Source: Thinopyrum elongatum | Taxonomy: Eukaryota; Streptophyta; Magnoliopsida; Poales; Poaceae | Length of the DNA stretch: 64,000 bases | Assembly (NCBI GenBank): GCA_011799875.1 | Contig: CM022297.1 | Span: 364,626,921 to 364,690,920, forward strand | Reading direction: 5' to 3' | Shown here: positions 10,502-22,623 of the stretch, in pieces | How the letters are laid out: every line of letters starts with the position of its first letter | Numbering within the stretch: position 1 is the first letter of the stretch | Made by a program: the position numbers and the translations under genes | The notes under the pieces: model-generated | What the model saw: only the letters and a program-made list of their open reading frames with translations | Databases searched by the model: none | What the model was told of the DNA's origin: nothing

Positions 10502-12028
10502 ACACCTTGCTTGTTCTCAAGCGAAAGTCGAGATCGATAATCATGTCCACATGTTTAGAGATAGAGGTGTCGATAAAATAAAATACAAACATGAGGGCAT
10601 CATGATCATCTTTTGGAACAGCAATTTATTGTCATATAACTTCTTATGCTAAAGTGATAATTCGTTCACAAGGTAAAGTATGAACTAGAAAAACTTTATT
10701 GAAAACTAACAAACTATGATCTCGGTCATTGAAGCAATTGCAATTTATCATAACATCGGAAAGAGTAAATATAAGAGCTTTATCTAGCAAGTCCACATAC
10801 TCAATCATATTTTAGTCTTCCATAATTGCTAACACTCACGCGATACTTATGAGATCAAAGCTTCAATTAGACACATAGAAAGATAGGGGCTTATAATTTT
10901 GCCTCCCAACTATTTACCTCAAGGGTAATGTCAACAATAATAGTTTATGATCACCTACATGCAAGTGGATATATATGTTTGGATCTTTCCCCAACACATA
11001 GTGCTTGCCAAAGAGAGAAAGTATAAAAGGAAAGGTGAAGATCACCATGACTCTTGTATAAAAGGTAGACGATAAAATAAAAGATAGGCCCTTCGCAGAG
11101 GGAAGCAGAGGTTGTCATGCGCTTTTTGGTTGGATGCACGAAATTTTAATGCAATGGAACGTCACTTTATATTGCCGCTTGTGATAGAGAACTTTATTAT
11201 GCAGTCCGTCGCTTTTATTTCTTCCCCATCACAAGTTCGTATAAAGTTTATTTTCCTCGCACTAAAAGGTCATACATATTTAAAGAGCAATTTTTATTGC
11301 TTGCACCGATGACAACTTACTTGAAGGATCTTACTCAATCCATAGGTAGATATAGTGGACTCTCATGGCAAAACTGGGTTAAGGGTTTTGGATGCACAAG
11401 TAGTATCTCTACTTGGTGCAGAATTTTTGGATAGCATAGGAGGAGGAGCAAGCTTAACATGTTGGAGGATCCATGACAATATAACTTCTATTCGGATACA
11501 AGGGAACATAAAGCATTACGGTGTCTTCCTTGTCCAACATCAACTTATTAGCATATAATATTTTAATGAGTGCTCACAATCATAAAAGATGTCCAAGATA
11601 ATATATTTATATGTGGAACCTCTCTTTCTTTATTACTTCCTATTAATTGCAACAATGACCAATACTATGTTTGTCAACCTTCAACAAATTTTAATCATCA
11701 TGTGAAGCCATCACTCTCCATAAGATTATTATATAATCTTTTTATTCCTTTATTCTTTTCCTTCTTCTCCAAGATCAAAGAGAGAAAGCAAAGCCCTTAC
11801 CCAAAGCTACTCTTTATTATATAACTCTCACACTCGATTATATAGATAGATCACGAAGCAAAACAAAAAGACTAGATCACACTAAAACTTTTATTCTACT
11901 AGATCAAGATTTAACCAAAAGGATCGAACTAAGGTAAACGATAAAGATAAATATGTGATGGTGATACGATATCGGGGCACCTCTCCCTAGCTTGGCACAA
12001 GCCAAGGTGAGTGCCCATACCCGTGTAC
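10502..12028 (-). other. Non-coding 3' region of element C
   Basis: AT-rich stretch between the extra ORF and the polypurine tract. Short open frames on both strands show no domain and are not called. Long 3' non-coding regions are usual in Athila-lineage elements. Confidence 0.6.
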
Positions 12029-12553
12029 TCAAGTCTCCTTCTTCGGAGGTGGTGGTGGTGATGAAGTTGATGATGTGGGAAGCTTGTCTTTAGCCTTCCA
12101 AGGCATAGGCTCCCCATCATAGAAAGATGAACGAGTCTCTGGAATCCTCAAATCTGCAGCCAAACTCATCCTTTTAAATCTATACTCATACTCACCCTTC
12201 TGGTTTTGCAAATCATAGATCTGCGCTTGAAGGTGCTCTATCCGCTCATGGAGCTTGAAGATAGCCTCTCCAATATTAGCGGCATCTAGCTTGTGGTCGC
12301 GGGTGAATTCCGTGATCATGGAGTGGTTGGCATTGAGTCTGCGTTCCACCATCCCTTGGCACTTGAAGATCTCCTGCTCCACCACTTCGAGCCTGGTCTC
12401 CACGGTTCTGGTCTTCTATGGCCCTTGAATATTCCGGATGTGAAGCACCCCCTCACGCATCTCAATGGCCTAAGGGTGTATCATCACCTCCTAAAGGTAA
12501 GGGTTGATGACCCTCTCGAAGAACTTGTCTTTAGGGGTGCTCAAAGATGTCAT
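12029..12553 (-). pseudogene. Extra ORF downstream of pol in element C (coiled-coil, unknown)
   Basis: Read on the minus strand the frame starts at an ATG at 12551-12553 (MTSLSTPKDKFFERV) and ends at 12029. It contains three in-frame TAG codons in its first third, each where CAG would give Gln. The last 125 residues are open: a heptad-like helical part (about 12180-12400) and a C-terminal tail with PPPPP and KKET. I do not recognise the function. Position between integrase and 3' LTR is where Athila-lineage elements carry extra or env-like ORFs, but no membrane segment is seen here. Confidence 0.55.
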
Positions 12554-12875
12554 GGCGATCTAGATCTACCAGAAAAATAGCTCGAAACAAGAACAGAGGA
12601 TATTGTCGTGATACGGTGGTCAAAACCTTCGGGGGATTATATAATGAATTTTTACCGTGCAAAACAAGTAATCTGGGAGAAAACAGAGTCCGGGGGTACA
12701 CGAGCTGGCCACAAGCTCGGGAGCCTCGGCGCGCCTCCCAGGCTTGTCGCCTGCTCGTGCACTTCTCGGACTACTTTTTATTTTTCTATTTTTTTAAATA
12801 TTCCAAAATGGAGTAAAATTGCCTTTGGGAAACTTTTGGAGTCGGTTACATACCGTATCACATACCTATTCCTTT

Positions 12876-12909
12876 TTAGGCTTCAAGAGCTTTCTGGAAG
12901 GTTTCCATT
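12876..12909 (-). pseudogene. Last codons of pol, element C
   Basis: Minus-strand tail ending at TAA (12876-12878). It continues the frame of 20296-20376 once element D and its CCATT duplication are removed (EEYIM joined to ETFQKALEA). This joint is strong evidence that D inserted in the end of the pol gene of C. Confidence 0.8.
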
Positions 12910-13836
12910 TGTCGTGGTTCAACACGGCCACCTATGGGGCCATCGGCCCCTTTGTGGTTCGGCAAGGAGGAAGTGCGCGCTGCACAAAGAGCCGAGGCTG
13001 TAGGACGGCGCGACGACACAGGCAGTTTTTACCCAGGTTCGGACTGCCGCGAGGCGTAGAACCCTACTCCTGCTTTGGTGGATTGATGAAAGGAACAGGG
13101 TGGAGACGCAGCGCTCTAGCCCGGCAAGGTCGCCTTGGGACGAGAGCAACTATGTGCGTATGAGCATACAGGGGTCCGAATCCTTTCTAAGGTTGCCCCG
13201 ACCCTCCTTTTATAGGTCAAGGGGTCACCACAATGGCAAATCAGTCATTACATACTGATTGGATAGCAAACAATGCTATCATACCTATCTCTGCAGACAG
13301 GACAAGGCGCATTAAATGCACCGCTTAGTGTCACATCGTGGGTGTAGCCCAGCAAGCCTTGTGGTGCCATTCAGCCACCTCTTCGCCTGCCTGCATGACA
13401 CGTCTCCTGGACGGGTGTCATTTAGGGTGTTCTTCCTCAGAAATGGCCTGCCACGTACCAAATAACGGCCACTTAATCACTTGGGGGCTCGACACCGCAT
13501 CGATAGGTGACTTGCGTTGCTGTGAGGTGGAGCGGTGGAGCCTTGGCGGGGTAATCCGCCCTCGGTGTCCCCGGCAAGCCTGCCGGGGGAGTCTTGAGAC
13601 TTGTCTCTGGGACGACCTCGACCTAACCAGGCTCGCCTGCCGGGCAAGGGAGGTTTCCCCTTGGTGAGATCTTGCTTCTTTGGTTTGCCTTGGTCTTCTT
13701 GATCCGCCCTTTGACTTCTCAAAGAGCTATATCTTCAGCTTGGCCTCGTCTTGGATGCTTGGTGCTGTTGTGGTGGAGGCCTGCCGTCCGTGCACAAGTC
13801 AGGGGAAACATACACCCTCGTTTGTGTACCCCGACA
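12910..13836 (-). repeat. Left (3') LTR of element D
   Basis: 927 bp; plus-strand ends TGTCGTGGTTCAACACGGCC and TGTACCCCGACA. Nearly identical to 19357-20290. It lies directly upstream of the antisense gene on the plus strand and could supply its promoter region. Confidence 0.92.
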
Positions 13837-13856
13837 GAAGCCCCCGGACCTGAGTC
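13837..13856 (-). promoter_or_regulatory. Polypurine-type tract of element D
   Basis: On the minus strand GGTCCGGGGGCTTC lies directly before the left LTR. The same sequence, with small changes, is at 47105-47124 in element J. Confidence 0.6.
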
Positions 13857-14218
13857 ATACGTGTCGCTGGGGACACTGGGTTAGGCCCCAAACAGTGCAC
13901 GGACACGTGTCGAGGGAACGCTGCGCATGCAGCGGTTCGTCATGATGGACAACTGACCAACATCCACTCCGCGTAATTACCGCAGGTCGTGGGGTCATGG
14001 CAGTTAGTTGTAAAATGGTAACTTTTTGAGGGAAAGTTGCGAAGAGTCGTTATTCCACGCTCGTTCCCCATAAAGAGGAAAAACGCGAAGGGGCGCGGCT
14101 CATTCGCACCCATCCTCTCCATCCATCATCTTCTTCCTCAAGCCAAGCGACCGCTCCCACGCCCACATTCGCCTCCTGCGCCCCACCAATACTTCCATCC
14201 CATCCAGAGCTTCTGAAG

Positions 14219-17200
14219 ATGGGAAACAAAACCGCCGCCGCCAGGGGGAAGCAGACGGCTGCCATGAAGGAGACGGCTGCGGAGGGGAATAAGAAGAGGG
14301 CGGCGAAGCTGGACAGAAAGCGACGGGGAGATGTGGTCTTTTTCCTGTCTAGCTTGGACGGCGATGCCTTTGTTGCAAGGTATGGATATATGTGGGGGAG
14401 GGAGGTTCCAAAGGGGCATGGCGCACCCAAGGTCTTGCTGGAGGGAAAGAAGGATCCGCCGAATGCATACCGATTTTTCTGTGCGTATTTCTTCTGTGGC
14501 CTCTGTCCCCCCCTTCTCAGATTTCTTTGAGGCAATGATGATGGTGTATGGGTTCCACCTCTTGGATTTCACGCCAAATGCAATGGCGTGCATGGCGATT
14601 TTTGCCCATTTGTGCGAGAACTTTGTTGGTGTCACCCCCAATGTGGATCTGTTCCGGCACTTCTTTGTTCCGCGCGTGGAGAACAAAACCCACCGTTCCA
14701 GAAACATAAGCTGAATCCCTCGGGTTTCGAGAGAAACTTGGGATTATCTTCCTGGTCAGCAGCGCGGCAGATGGGAGGAGTGGAGGGCGGACTGGTGCTG
14801 GATCCAGGATAGTGAAGCCCCAGAGTATTGCCAGGCGCGAACGGAGTGCATCGTGCACGACAATGACTGGAGGGAATTCGGCCTCACTGACGATAGGCTC
14901 TGCCCAGCGCTGAACAGGATTGCCCGCCTGAAGGCTGTCGGGCTAACCATTGAGCAGGTGGGAGCTGATTTTCTCCGACGCCGTATTGCACCGCTGCAGA
15001 AGAGGGACAGGTTTGCCTGGCAGTACAGAGAGGCGGGGGACAGGATGCGCCTATACCCAGGCCTAACCAACAACTTATTAGTCTATGGCCATGCTTGGTT
15101 GTGCGAACAACTGTTCGGAAGCCTCGGGCCATTTAAGCTGCCGGCAAAGGACATCCCGCTGAATATTAACTCCGCCCTAGACCAAATCTTGAAGTGGATG
15201 CCCGATTGCAATGCTCATGGGGTTGCGAGTGATTGGCAACTACCCGAGCTCGATGATGAACTCGCATGGGCTTCCAATTTGGTGGAAAGGGCTACCAGGG
15301 TGGAGACCAATATGTTCAAGTGCACCTCCAAGGTAGAGGAAGCGTTCATCAAGAAGCGGATCGAGGAGGACAAGGCGATCCGGGCCGCCGGCAAAGCAAG
15401 ACCCAAAGGAAGAGAGGAGGAAGAGAAGGAGGGAGCTGAAGGCGAGGGGTCTTCCCACGGTAGGAGCGAGGGGCAAGCCACGGAAGAGGCCGTTGAGAGT
15501 GAGCCTGCCGGGGATGAGCTTGCCAGGATCCAGGCCCTATACGCAGCGGCAGCGGGAGCCCAGCAAGAGGACGATGCCGAGGAGGTGGAACAGCCCCGGC
15601 TTGCCACGGGTCCCCATGCCCCAGAACCGGACCTGGAACCCCGCCCTCATAGGCGGCCCAGCCGGGGAGTAGTAGCTCCAGCCCTCGGACCCGTCAAGAA
15701 GGTGAAGAAGACCGCCTCCAAGGGCGATGGGGCCGGCGTGGCGCGTCGCCATTCTTCCCGCCTCTCCGGGGCCAAGGCCCCCTCCGCCAAACCATGGGTT
15801 GACACAGAAGGCGACTCCAGCTCCCAGCAAGACTCGATCTCTTCGAGCAGCTCGTCCGTGTTGGAGCCCCCCGCGCCCCAACAAAGTCTGCAGTTGCCGG
15901 GAAGCGCCGCCGCCCCGACCCTAAAGAGGAGCAGAGTACCTCCGATGCCCATGGGGTTCGCGCTGAGCTCCATGCTCATGGATTCAGAGTAAGGCAGATG
16001 CTTTTCCTCCCTTAGTTGCATCTTGCGTATTTGTTGAATTGTTGATTCCATCTCGTCCGCTGCCTTCGGCAGGGAAGAAGAGGAGGAGGAGACCCTTATC
16101 CATCGGTCCAAACGGCTCAAGCAGGCAGAGCCATCGGGGCCTTCGGAGGGTACGGGCTTGGCGGGGAGCAGCGTGAATGACCCAGTGCCAAGCCCCCAGC
16201 TCAGCCCCCGGCATGGAAGCACGGAGTTGGTCTCCCCTGCCAAGGGCGGCATGGAGGACCACGCCCCATCTCCCGCCAAGGAAGGAGGGGAGATCCTTGG
16301 GCGGGGTCCTTCAAGTGGGGCCTACCCTCCCCGAAACCCAAGCCGAGGGGTCCCCGGCAAGGGCCTCTACGGAGGGGTCGGCCCACACTGACGCCACGGT
16401 TACCGGGGAAGAGGGCGGTGGCCGCGTCCTGGCAACTGATACTGCCGGGGAGACCGAAACCCTTCCACGGCAAACAACTCCCGGTAATTCGCTTGCCCTT
16501 CTGTCTTCCGTTGCTTTCGGCATTTTGCTTCAAACTTCTGAATCCCCCAATTTCTTTGCACCCTTATCATTGCTCATTGTTCCTATCCGCAATTCCATTG
16601 GCCGAAGAGCCTGACTTGCTGGAAGAAGCGGCCAGCATTGGAAAAGAGGCTGCTGAGGAGGCCTCCAGGATTTCTGCTGCGGAAGAACATGCTGCCGGGG
16701 ATATCCAGGAGCCCCCAGAGGAGGCAGAGAAAGCCCCCGGCAGTGCACTAAGATCGGGGGTGGTGATTGAAGAGAAAACTCCTCTTCGAACCATGAGCCC
16801 CCTCCCCTCATTTGGTACTTCGGCTGGGACCCCGCAGTCATCTTCGAGCCAATTGGCGTTGGTGCTTGATTAGCCCGGCCTCAGAGCCCCTGGTTCCTGG
16901 GCAATGGCGAGCGCAGAGCTCGATGAGGAGATCCAGCGCATCATGGAGCCATTGTCTCAGCAGGTTGGAGGAGCCGACGACCCAGCTGACACAGCCATGG
17001 ACATGTCCTTCCTGGAGTCCGTGGCAACGGACATCAAGGAAATGTAGAACCGGTATGGCCAAAAATGGCAGGTACTCAAGGAGCAACACAGTTCCGCCAA
17101 CAGCGTGGGCTAGAAGCTGAGGGACAAGAGTAATGAGCTGCGCGAGTGGCACAGTAGGCAGTTCCAAGTCCTCTTGCGGCAACAGGAGACTATCTCCATG

Positions 17201-18154
17201 GTGAAAGAGGATGTCGCCGCCTGAGAAGCTCGCCTGGCGGAACGCACAGCGCTTCGGGACGCCAAGGAGCAGAGCATATCTTCTCGGGAGGAGAACCTTG
17301 AGGCCACCCTCCGCGCCAAAGACGATGAACTGGAAGTCCTCGTCCAGCAGCGTACTAAGGAGTAGGAGGACAAGCACAAGGCAGCCCTGTATGCTCTTAC
17401 TACTGACTCTGCCGCCCAGCTGAAGAAGATTGCTGATGACCTTGCCGCTGCATCTATTGCCAAGGCTGATCTGGACCAACAGGTGGCCAAACTGAAAGAA
17501 GAGCTTGCCGGGAGCGCCAAGGAAGTCGTGACCCTCAAGGAGGAGGCGCAGAAAGCAGAGATCCTTCTGAAGGAGGTGCAATCGCAGCTTTCCTCCAAGA
17601 GCCAAGACCTTGAGACCACCAACGGCACTATTGAAGACATGAAGGCTAGGGTAGGCACCCTGGAGAGCTCGATCGAATCTGGCGTGGCCCACGAAAAGTA
17701 GCTGACAAAGGATCTGGACAACGCGAGACTCCTACAGAAGGATGCAGAGGACAAGCTGGCGAACCAATCAGAGCAGGTTGACCTTTGGATCAAGAGCCTG
17801 GTTGACATCGCTGAGCGCCTCTCTGCCCAGGTTGCAACGATGGGCATGGAGGGGCCAGTCTTCTCGGTTGGCCGGCATGAGGTCCCGAGCATCAAGTTAG
17901 GGCTCTTCTTCAATGAGTTGATTGAAGGGTTGAAGACTCATAAAGAAGGAAGAGACGCTTTCTTCGCAAGCGAGTCCTGAAAGCTTGCCCGCAATGCCCT
18001 CTTCATGGTCTTGAGCAACCTCACCTATCGCCACCCCGAACTCAATCTTGCCGATGGCTTCAGGAGGATCCCGGCAGGCGTTGATGTGTCTGCAGCCGAG
18101 GTGAAGGCTGCCCCCTTCACCGACAAGGTCCTCGACGTCCCCAGGGCTCAATAA
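14219..18154 (+). pseudogene. Antisense spliced gene of element D, Transposase_28 (putative gypsy type) domain
   Basis: Runs opposite to the element. Starts ATG 14219 with a Lys-rich N-terminus, then a domain with GYMWGREVPKGHGAP and, further on, FHLLDFTPNAMACMAIFAHL (about 14550-14610), as in Pfam Transposase_28. An acidic low-complexity middle (15360-15980) follows, then an intron 15989-16072 (GT-AG) that keeps the frame, a second probable intron from 16484, and a long coiled coil with HSxQFQVLxRQQETIS near 17150-17200. Final stop at 18152-18154. Broken by a C7 run frameshift near 14507, a TGA at about 14713, and later TAG/TGA codons (near 16871, 17047, 17113, 17223, 17365, 17700, 17979). 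The copy in J has the same layout. The role is unknown. Confidence 0.72.
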
Positions 18155-19333
18155 GATCGCCAAGCGTGGCTCCGAACTATTCACATTGGCGTACCGGCCC
18201 TGTAACAAAACATCATGCATGTCTCGTGTTTAGATCTAGTACTACTTTTTCTTGCACTAAACTGGTGTATTAATTAATTCTGGATGCGTGCTATCCCTAT
18301 CGCGTTTAATCCATGGATGTTTGTATAGCCAGTTTCTTTGTATGTGCTTTGGCTGCCCACCGGTAGTATACTGCCGCGATTGCTGTGAGGAGCGGGTCCT
18401 TAGCATTCAGCTGGCGAAGGTATGTCCCGGCAGGTTTTTCCTTCAGGAGCCCTTGAGGCAGCCACCCGCTCCATGAGCAGGCTTGGAACAGAGCGGGGGC
18501 ACCGGAAAATCCATTAAGGTGCCATCACACGAAAGGCTTGACCATACAAAAAAACCATTGATTGTCCGAGGGATAAGCAAATGTAAACTCCGGGGAGAAA
18601 GTCAAAGGATGTGTTAACTTAGCTTTTGTTTACGCTCATCTCCTTCTCTGACCGTGGTCATTCGTCACGCCCACGTGCCTTGGGGAAATGGCGCTTCATT
18701 TGTTACTTACGGACCCCCGGCAAGGGCCGGAGGGGACGACAGTTCTCTCGTGGGTGGCGAAGCAAGATGCAAGGTGAGGTCGATTTCTCTCCTTTCCTCT
18801 TTACACCTTTTGATGATCTTATGGCGCTGGCACAAAAGTCACGCTGACGCAGACGGCCTTGCCGGAGCATACTCGTCGAGGCGTCGAGCAACAGATTCGC
18901 ACCGGCGCTCCACTCAGGATTTTCCCTTAGCAGGGTAAATGCTGAACCGAGTTTCGCGTGGGCTCATCGACGTTGTCGACGTTAAAAATGCGGTGTGGCT
19001 CAATCGTCGCCAGGTGAAAGTGGTAGGGGGAGAAACCATGTACCTCATCACCTTGCTCCTTCTCCCATACCGGGCTCGCGTGGCGACCACGCCGCCCGGG
19101 CTGTTGGGAGCCGCCGCACCGTCATCATCCCTCGCTTCCGCCACTGCTGCAACTGTGGGGGAGGTGGATAACGGAAGCTGGACAGGACGGGCGAAGGAGC
19201 GATGTCGCTTCCTTTCCGAATTGTTGTGTTGGACTTTCTCTTAGGTGCCGGCGCGCTAAAGGACGTCGTCAATGAAGAAGACGGCGATGAAGATGGACGC
19301 GCCGCTTATGACCTCGGGTTCGCACAGGCACTT
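18155..19333 (-). other. Leader region of element D
   Basis: In element sense this follows the primer site and should hold the untranslated leader and any gag. I find no gag motif on the minus strand; the short open frames on both strands have no recognisable domain. Element J has homologous sequence at about 53065-54237. Confidence 0.5.
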
Positions 19334-19352
19334 CCCCCTACCTGGCGCGCCA
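19334..19352 (-). promoter_or_regulatory. Primer binding site of element D
   Basis: Minus strand TGGCGCGCCAGGTAGGGGG, four bases inside the right LTR and identical in element J (54238-54256). It begins TGG as required for a tRNA CCA end. The tRNA is not named. Confidence 0.75.
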
Positions 19353-19356
19353 AAGA

Positions 19357-20290
19357 TGTCGTGGTTCAACACGGCCACCTATGGGGCCATTGGCCCCTTT
19401 GTGGTTCGGCAAGGGGGAAGTGCGCGCTGCACAAAGAGCCGAGGCCGTAGGACGGCGCGGCGGTGATGACACAGGCAGTTTTTACCCAAGTTCGGGCCGC
19501 CGCGAGGCGTAGAACCCTACTCCTGCTTTGGTGGATTGATGAAAGGAACAGGGTGGAGACGCAGCGCTCTAGCCCGGCAAGGTCGCCTTGGGATGAGAGC
19601 AGCTATGTGCGTATGAGCATACAGGGGTCCGAATCCTTTCTAAGGTTGCCCCTGCCCTCCTTTTATAGGTCAAGGGGTCACCACAATGGCAAATCAGTCA
19701 TTACGTACTAATTGGATAGCAGACAGTGCTATCATACCTATCTCTGCAGTCAGGACAAGGCGCATTAAATGAATCGCTTAGTGTCACATCGTGGGTGTAG
19801 CCCAGCAAGCCTTGTCGTGCCATTCAGCCACCTCTTCGCCTGCCTGCATGACACGTCTCCTGGATGGGTGTCATTTAGGGGTGTTCTTCCTCAGAAATGG
19901 CCTGCCACGTACCAAATAACGGCCACTTAATCACTTGGGGGCTCGACACCGCACCGATAGGTGACTTACGTTGCTGTGAGGTGGAGCGGTGGAGCCTTGG
20001 CGGGGTAATCCGCCCTCGGCGTCCCCGGCAAGCCTGCCGGGGGAGTCTTGAGACTTGTCTCTGGGATGACCTCGACCTAACCAGGCTCGCCTGCCGGGCA
20101 AGGGAGGTTTCCCCTTGGTGAGATCTTTCTTTTTTGGTTTGTCTTGGTCTTCTTGATCCGCCCTTTGACTTCTCAAAGAGCTATATCTTTAGCTTGGCCT
20201 CGTCTTGGATGCTTGGTGCTGTTGTGGTGGAGGCCTGCCGTCCGTGCACAAGTCAGGGGAAACATACACCCCTGTTTGTGTACCCCGACA
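19357..20290 (-). repeat. Right (5') LTR of element D
   Basis: 934 bp. Minus-strand TATA box TATAAAAG at 19660-19667 (plus-strand CTTTTATA), followed by a GGAGGG stretch. Ends match the left LTR. Confidence 0.92.
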
Positions 20291-20295
20291 CCATT

Positions 20296-20376
20296 ATGTA
20301 TTCCTCCGGTGTTACGGTATGAATAATATTAGTTTCAACATTTATGGGTGTACCTAAGATATGATGTTTGATTCTT
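20296..20376 (-). pseudogene. Pol C-terminal piece of element C between D and E
   Basis: A short minus-strand piece coding GTPINVETNIIHTVTPEEYI, the C-terminal tail of the integrase polyprotein. It is bounded by insertions D on the left and E on the right and reads in frame with pieces on both sides. Confidence 0.75.
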
Positions 20377-21228
20377 GGGATAATTGTATTCATACCCTTA
20401 GTTGTGTCCCCCTCAACCGAATTGCCCCTAGTTTTTGAAAACACATGGTCTTGCCCAACCCACTTTGTCGTCTTGTGCTTTTGCCCTTTGACCGTTTGAC
20501 CGTCACTTTGAAAACTTCATAACTAATTCATACTAAATCAGAAAAATGCAAATAAGATACCAAAATGTTTGGAAAAACATCACCTGTATGTCAATGTCAC
20601 TTGCATTCATGACAAAAGTGTTGGTAAGTGCCCATTCGAGTTTTAGCTCTTATCATACCACCATGAACAAGAAAATCTATAAAAAAATCAAAAAATTCAA
20701 GAAAAATTTGGTGGCAAAGAATTGCAAATGTTTTAAGTGCTTGCCAAGTTTCATGAGGGAATGACATTCATGGAAGTCGTGGCAAAAAAAACAATGAACA
20801 CTCGAAAATAGATTGTTTTTTTGCCACGACTTCCACGAATGTCATTCCCTCATGAAACTTGGCAAGCACTTAAAACATTTGCAATTCTTTGCCACCAAAT
20901 TTTTCTTGAATTTTTTGAATTTTTTTAGATTTTCCTGTTCATGGTGGTATGATAAGAGCTAAAACTCAGATGGGCACTTACCAACACTTTTGTCATGAAT
21001 GCAAGTGACATTGACATACAGGTGATGTTTTTCCAAACATTTCGGTATCTTATTTGCATTTTTCTGATTTAGTATGAATTAGTTATGAAGTTTTCAAAGT
21101 GACGGTCAAATGGTCAAAGGGCAAAAGCACAAGACGACAAAGTGGGTTGGGCAAGACCACGTGTTTTCAAAAACTAGGGGCAATTCGGTTGAGGGGGACA
21201 CAACTAAGGGTATGAATACAATTATCCC
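20377..21228. mobile_element. Element E: Mutator-type foldback transposon
   Basis: 852 bp made almost only of two inverted arms, 20377-20795 and 20812-21228, around a loop of about 16 bp (20796-20811). The arms match with few differences. Outer ends are GGGATAATTGTATTCATACC and its complement. A 9-bp target duplication TTGATTCTT lies at 20368-20376 and 21229-21237; 9 bp is typical of Mutator-like elements. No transposase is encoded. It sits in the integrase-domain tail of element C. A transcript across it would form a long hairpin. Confidence 0.92.
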
Positions 21229-21237
21229 TTGATTCTT

Positions 21238-22618
21238 TGCCCATTCACCACCTTCGGGTTATTGCCCTCGGCATTGTTGACCTTGATGGCACCGGAACGA
21301 TAAACTTCTTCGATAATGTAAGGTCCTTCCCACTTAGAGAGAAGTTTCCTTGCAAAAAATCTTAAACGAGAATTGTATAGCAAGACTTGGTCACCTACAT
21401 TGAATTCCTGCTTTTGTATTCTTTTGTCATGCCATCTTTTAACCTTTTCTTTAAACAATTTGGCATTTTCATAGGCTTGGGTCCTCCATTCATCAAGTGA
21501 GCTAATGTCAAACAACCTGTTTCCACCGGCAATTTTGAAGTCATAGTTGAGTTCTTTAATTGCCCAATAAGCTTTATGTTCTAATTCGAGAGGTAAGTGA
21601 CATGCTTTTCCATAAACCATTTTATATGGAGACATACCCATAGGATTTTTGTAAGCAGTTCTATAAGCCTATAATGCATCATCAAGTTTCTTAGACCAAT
21701 TCTTTCTAGACCTATTGACAGTCTTTTGCAAGACCAATTTTATTTCTCTATTACTTAACTCTACTTGACCACTAGACTGAGGATGATAAGGAGATGCAAT
21801 TCTATGGTTAACATCATACTTAGCAAGCATTTTACGGAAAGCACCATGAATAAAGTGTGAACCACCATTAATTATTAAATATCTGGGGACTCCAAACCTT
21901 GGGAAAATAACTTCTTTAAGCATTTTAATAGAAGTGTTGTGATCAACACTAATAGTTGGAATGGCTTCTACCGACTTAGTAACATAATCAAAAGCAACCA
22001 AAATATGAGTGTACCCATTGGAGGAAGGAAAAGGTCCCATATAATCAAATCCCCAAACATCAAATGGTTCAATAACAAGTGAATAATTCATAGGCATTTC
22101 ATGTCGTCTACTAATGTTACCAATTCTCTGACATTCATCACAAGATAAGACAAACTTACGAGCATCTTTGAAAAGAGTAGGCCAATAAAAACCAGATTGT
22201 AATACCTTGTGTGTCGTTCGGTCTCCAGCATGGTGTCCTCCATATGACTCGGAGTGACACATCCGTAGGATTTGTTCCTGCTCATGCTCAGGTATACAAT
22301 GTCTAATAACACCATCTACTCCTTCTTTATAAAGGTGTGGGTCATCCCAGAAGTAATGTCTTAAATCATAGAAAAACTTTTTCTTTTGTTGGTATGTGAA
22401 ACTAGGTGGTATAAATTTAGCAACGATATAATTAGCATAGTCTGCATACCATGGGGTGCTACGAGAAGCATTTATGACAGCTAATTGTTCATCAGGAAAA
22501 CTATCATCAATAGGTAGTGGGTCATCAAGAATATTTTCTAACCTAGACAAGTTGTCTGCTACGGGGTTTTCAGCTCCTTTCCTATCAATAATATGTAAAT
22601 CAAATTCTTGTAGCAAGA
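21238..22618 (-). pseudogene. Integrase of element C
   Basis: Minus-strand pol segment with the end of RNase H linker ([21 protein letters not shown]) and the integrase. The zinc-binding HHCC part reads GGHHAGDRT then [13 protein letters not shown]. In the catalytic core the first Asp is in WGFDYMGPF, the Glu in [11 protein letters not shown], but the middle Asp of the usual SDGGSHF is Asn (NGGSHF, codon 21867-21869), which should kill the enzyme. One frame break lies near 21668 (two open frames 22616-21669 and 21641-21222). The GPYIIEEV part near 21310 is the C-terminal chromatin/DNA-binding portion. Cut on the right by F (duplication GAACC) and on the left by E. Confidence 0.9.
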
Positions 22619-22623
22619 GAACC

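Larger units (their letters stand above)
12910..20290 (-). mobile_element. Element D: non-autonomous gypsy-type LTR element with antisense gene
   Basis: 7381 bp with LTRs at 12910-13836 and 19357-20290 and the 5-bp duplication CCATT at 12905-12909 and 20291-20295. Three signs put its own sense on the minus strand: a primer site TGGCGCGCCAGGTAGGGGG directly inside the right LTR, a purine-rich tract inside the left LTR, and a TATAAAAG box in minus orientation in each LTR. No gag, protease, RT or integrase is present. The internal DNA is mostly a gene running on the plus strand, antisense to the element. Element J is a second copy. Confidence 0.85.

Noticed and set aside
16838..17913. Long minus-strand open frames over the antisense gene of D (and 51739-52380 in J)
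   Set aside because: They mirror the coiled-coil coding strand and contain no gag or polymerase motif, so they were not taken as sense gag of D or J.
12910..20290. Reading element D as plus-strand oriented because its large gene is on the plus strand
   Set aside because: The primer site, purine tract and TATA box all point to the minus strand, and spliced introns would be lost in a sense gene.
20546..20764. 72-codon ORF in the foldback element
   Set aside because: Lies inside one arm of an 852-bp palindrome; Lys/Phe-rich and not a protein gene.
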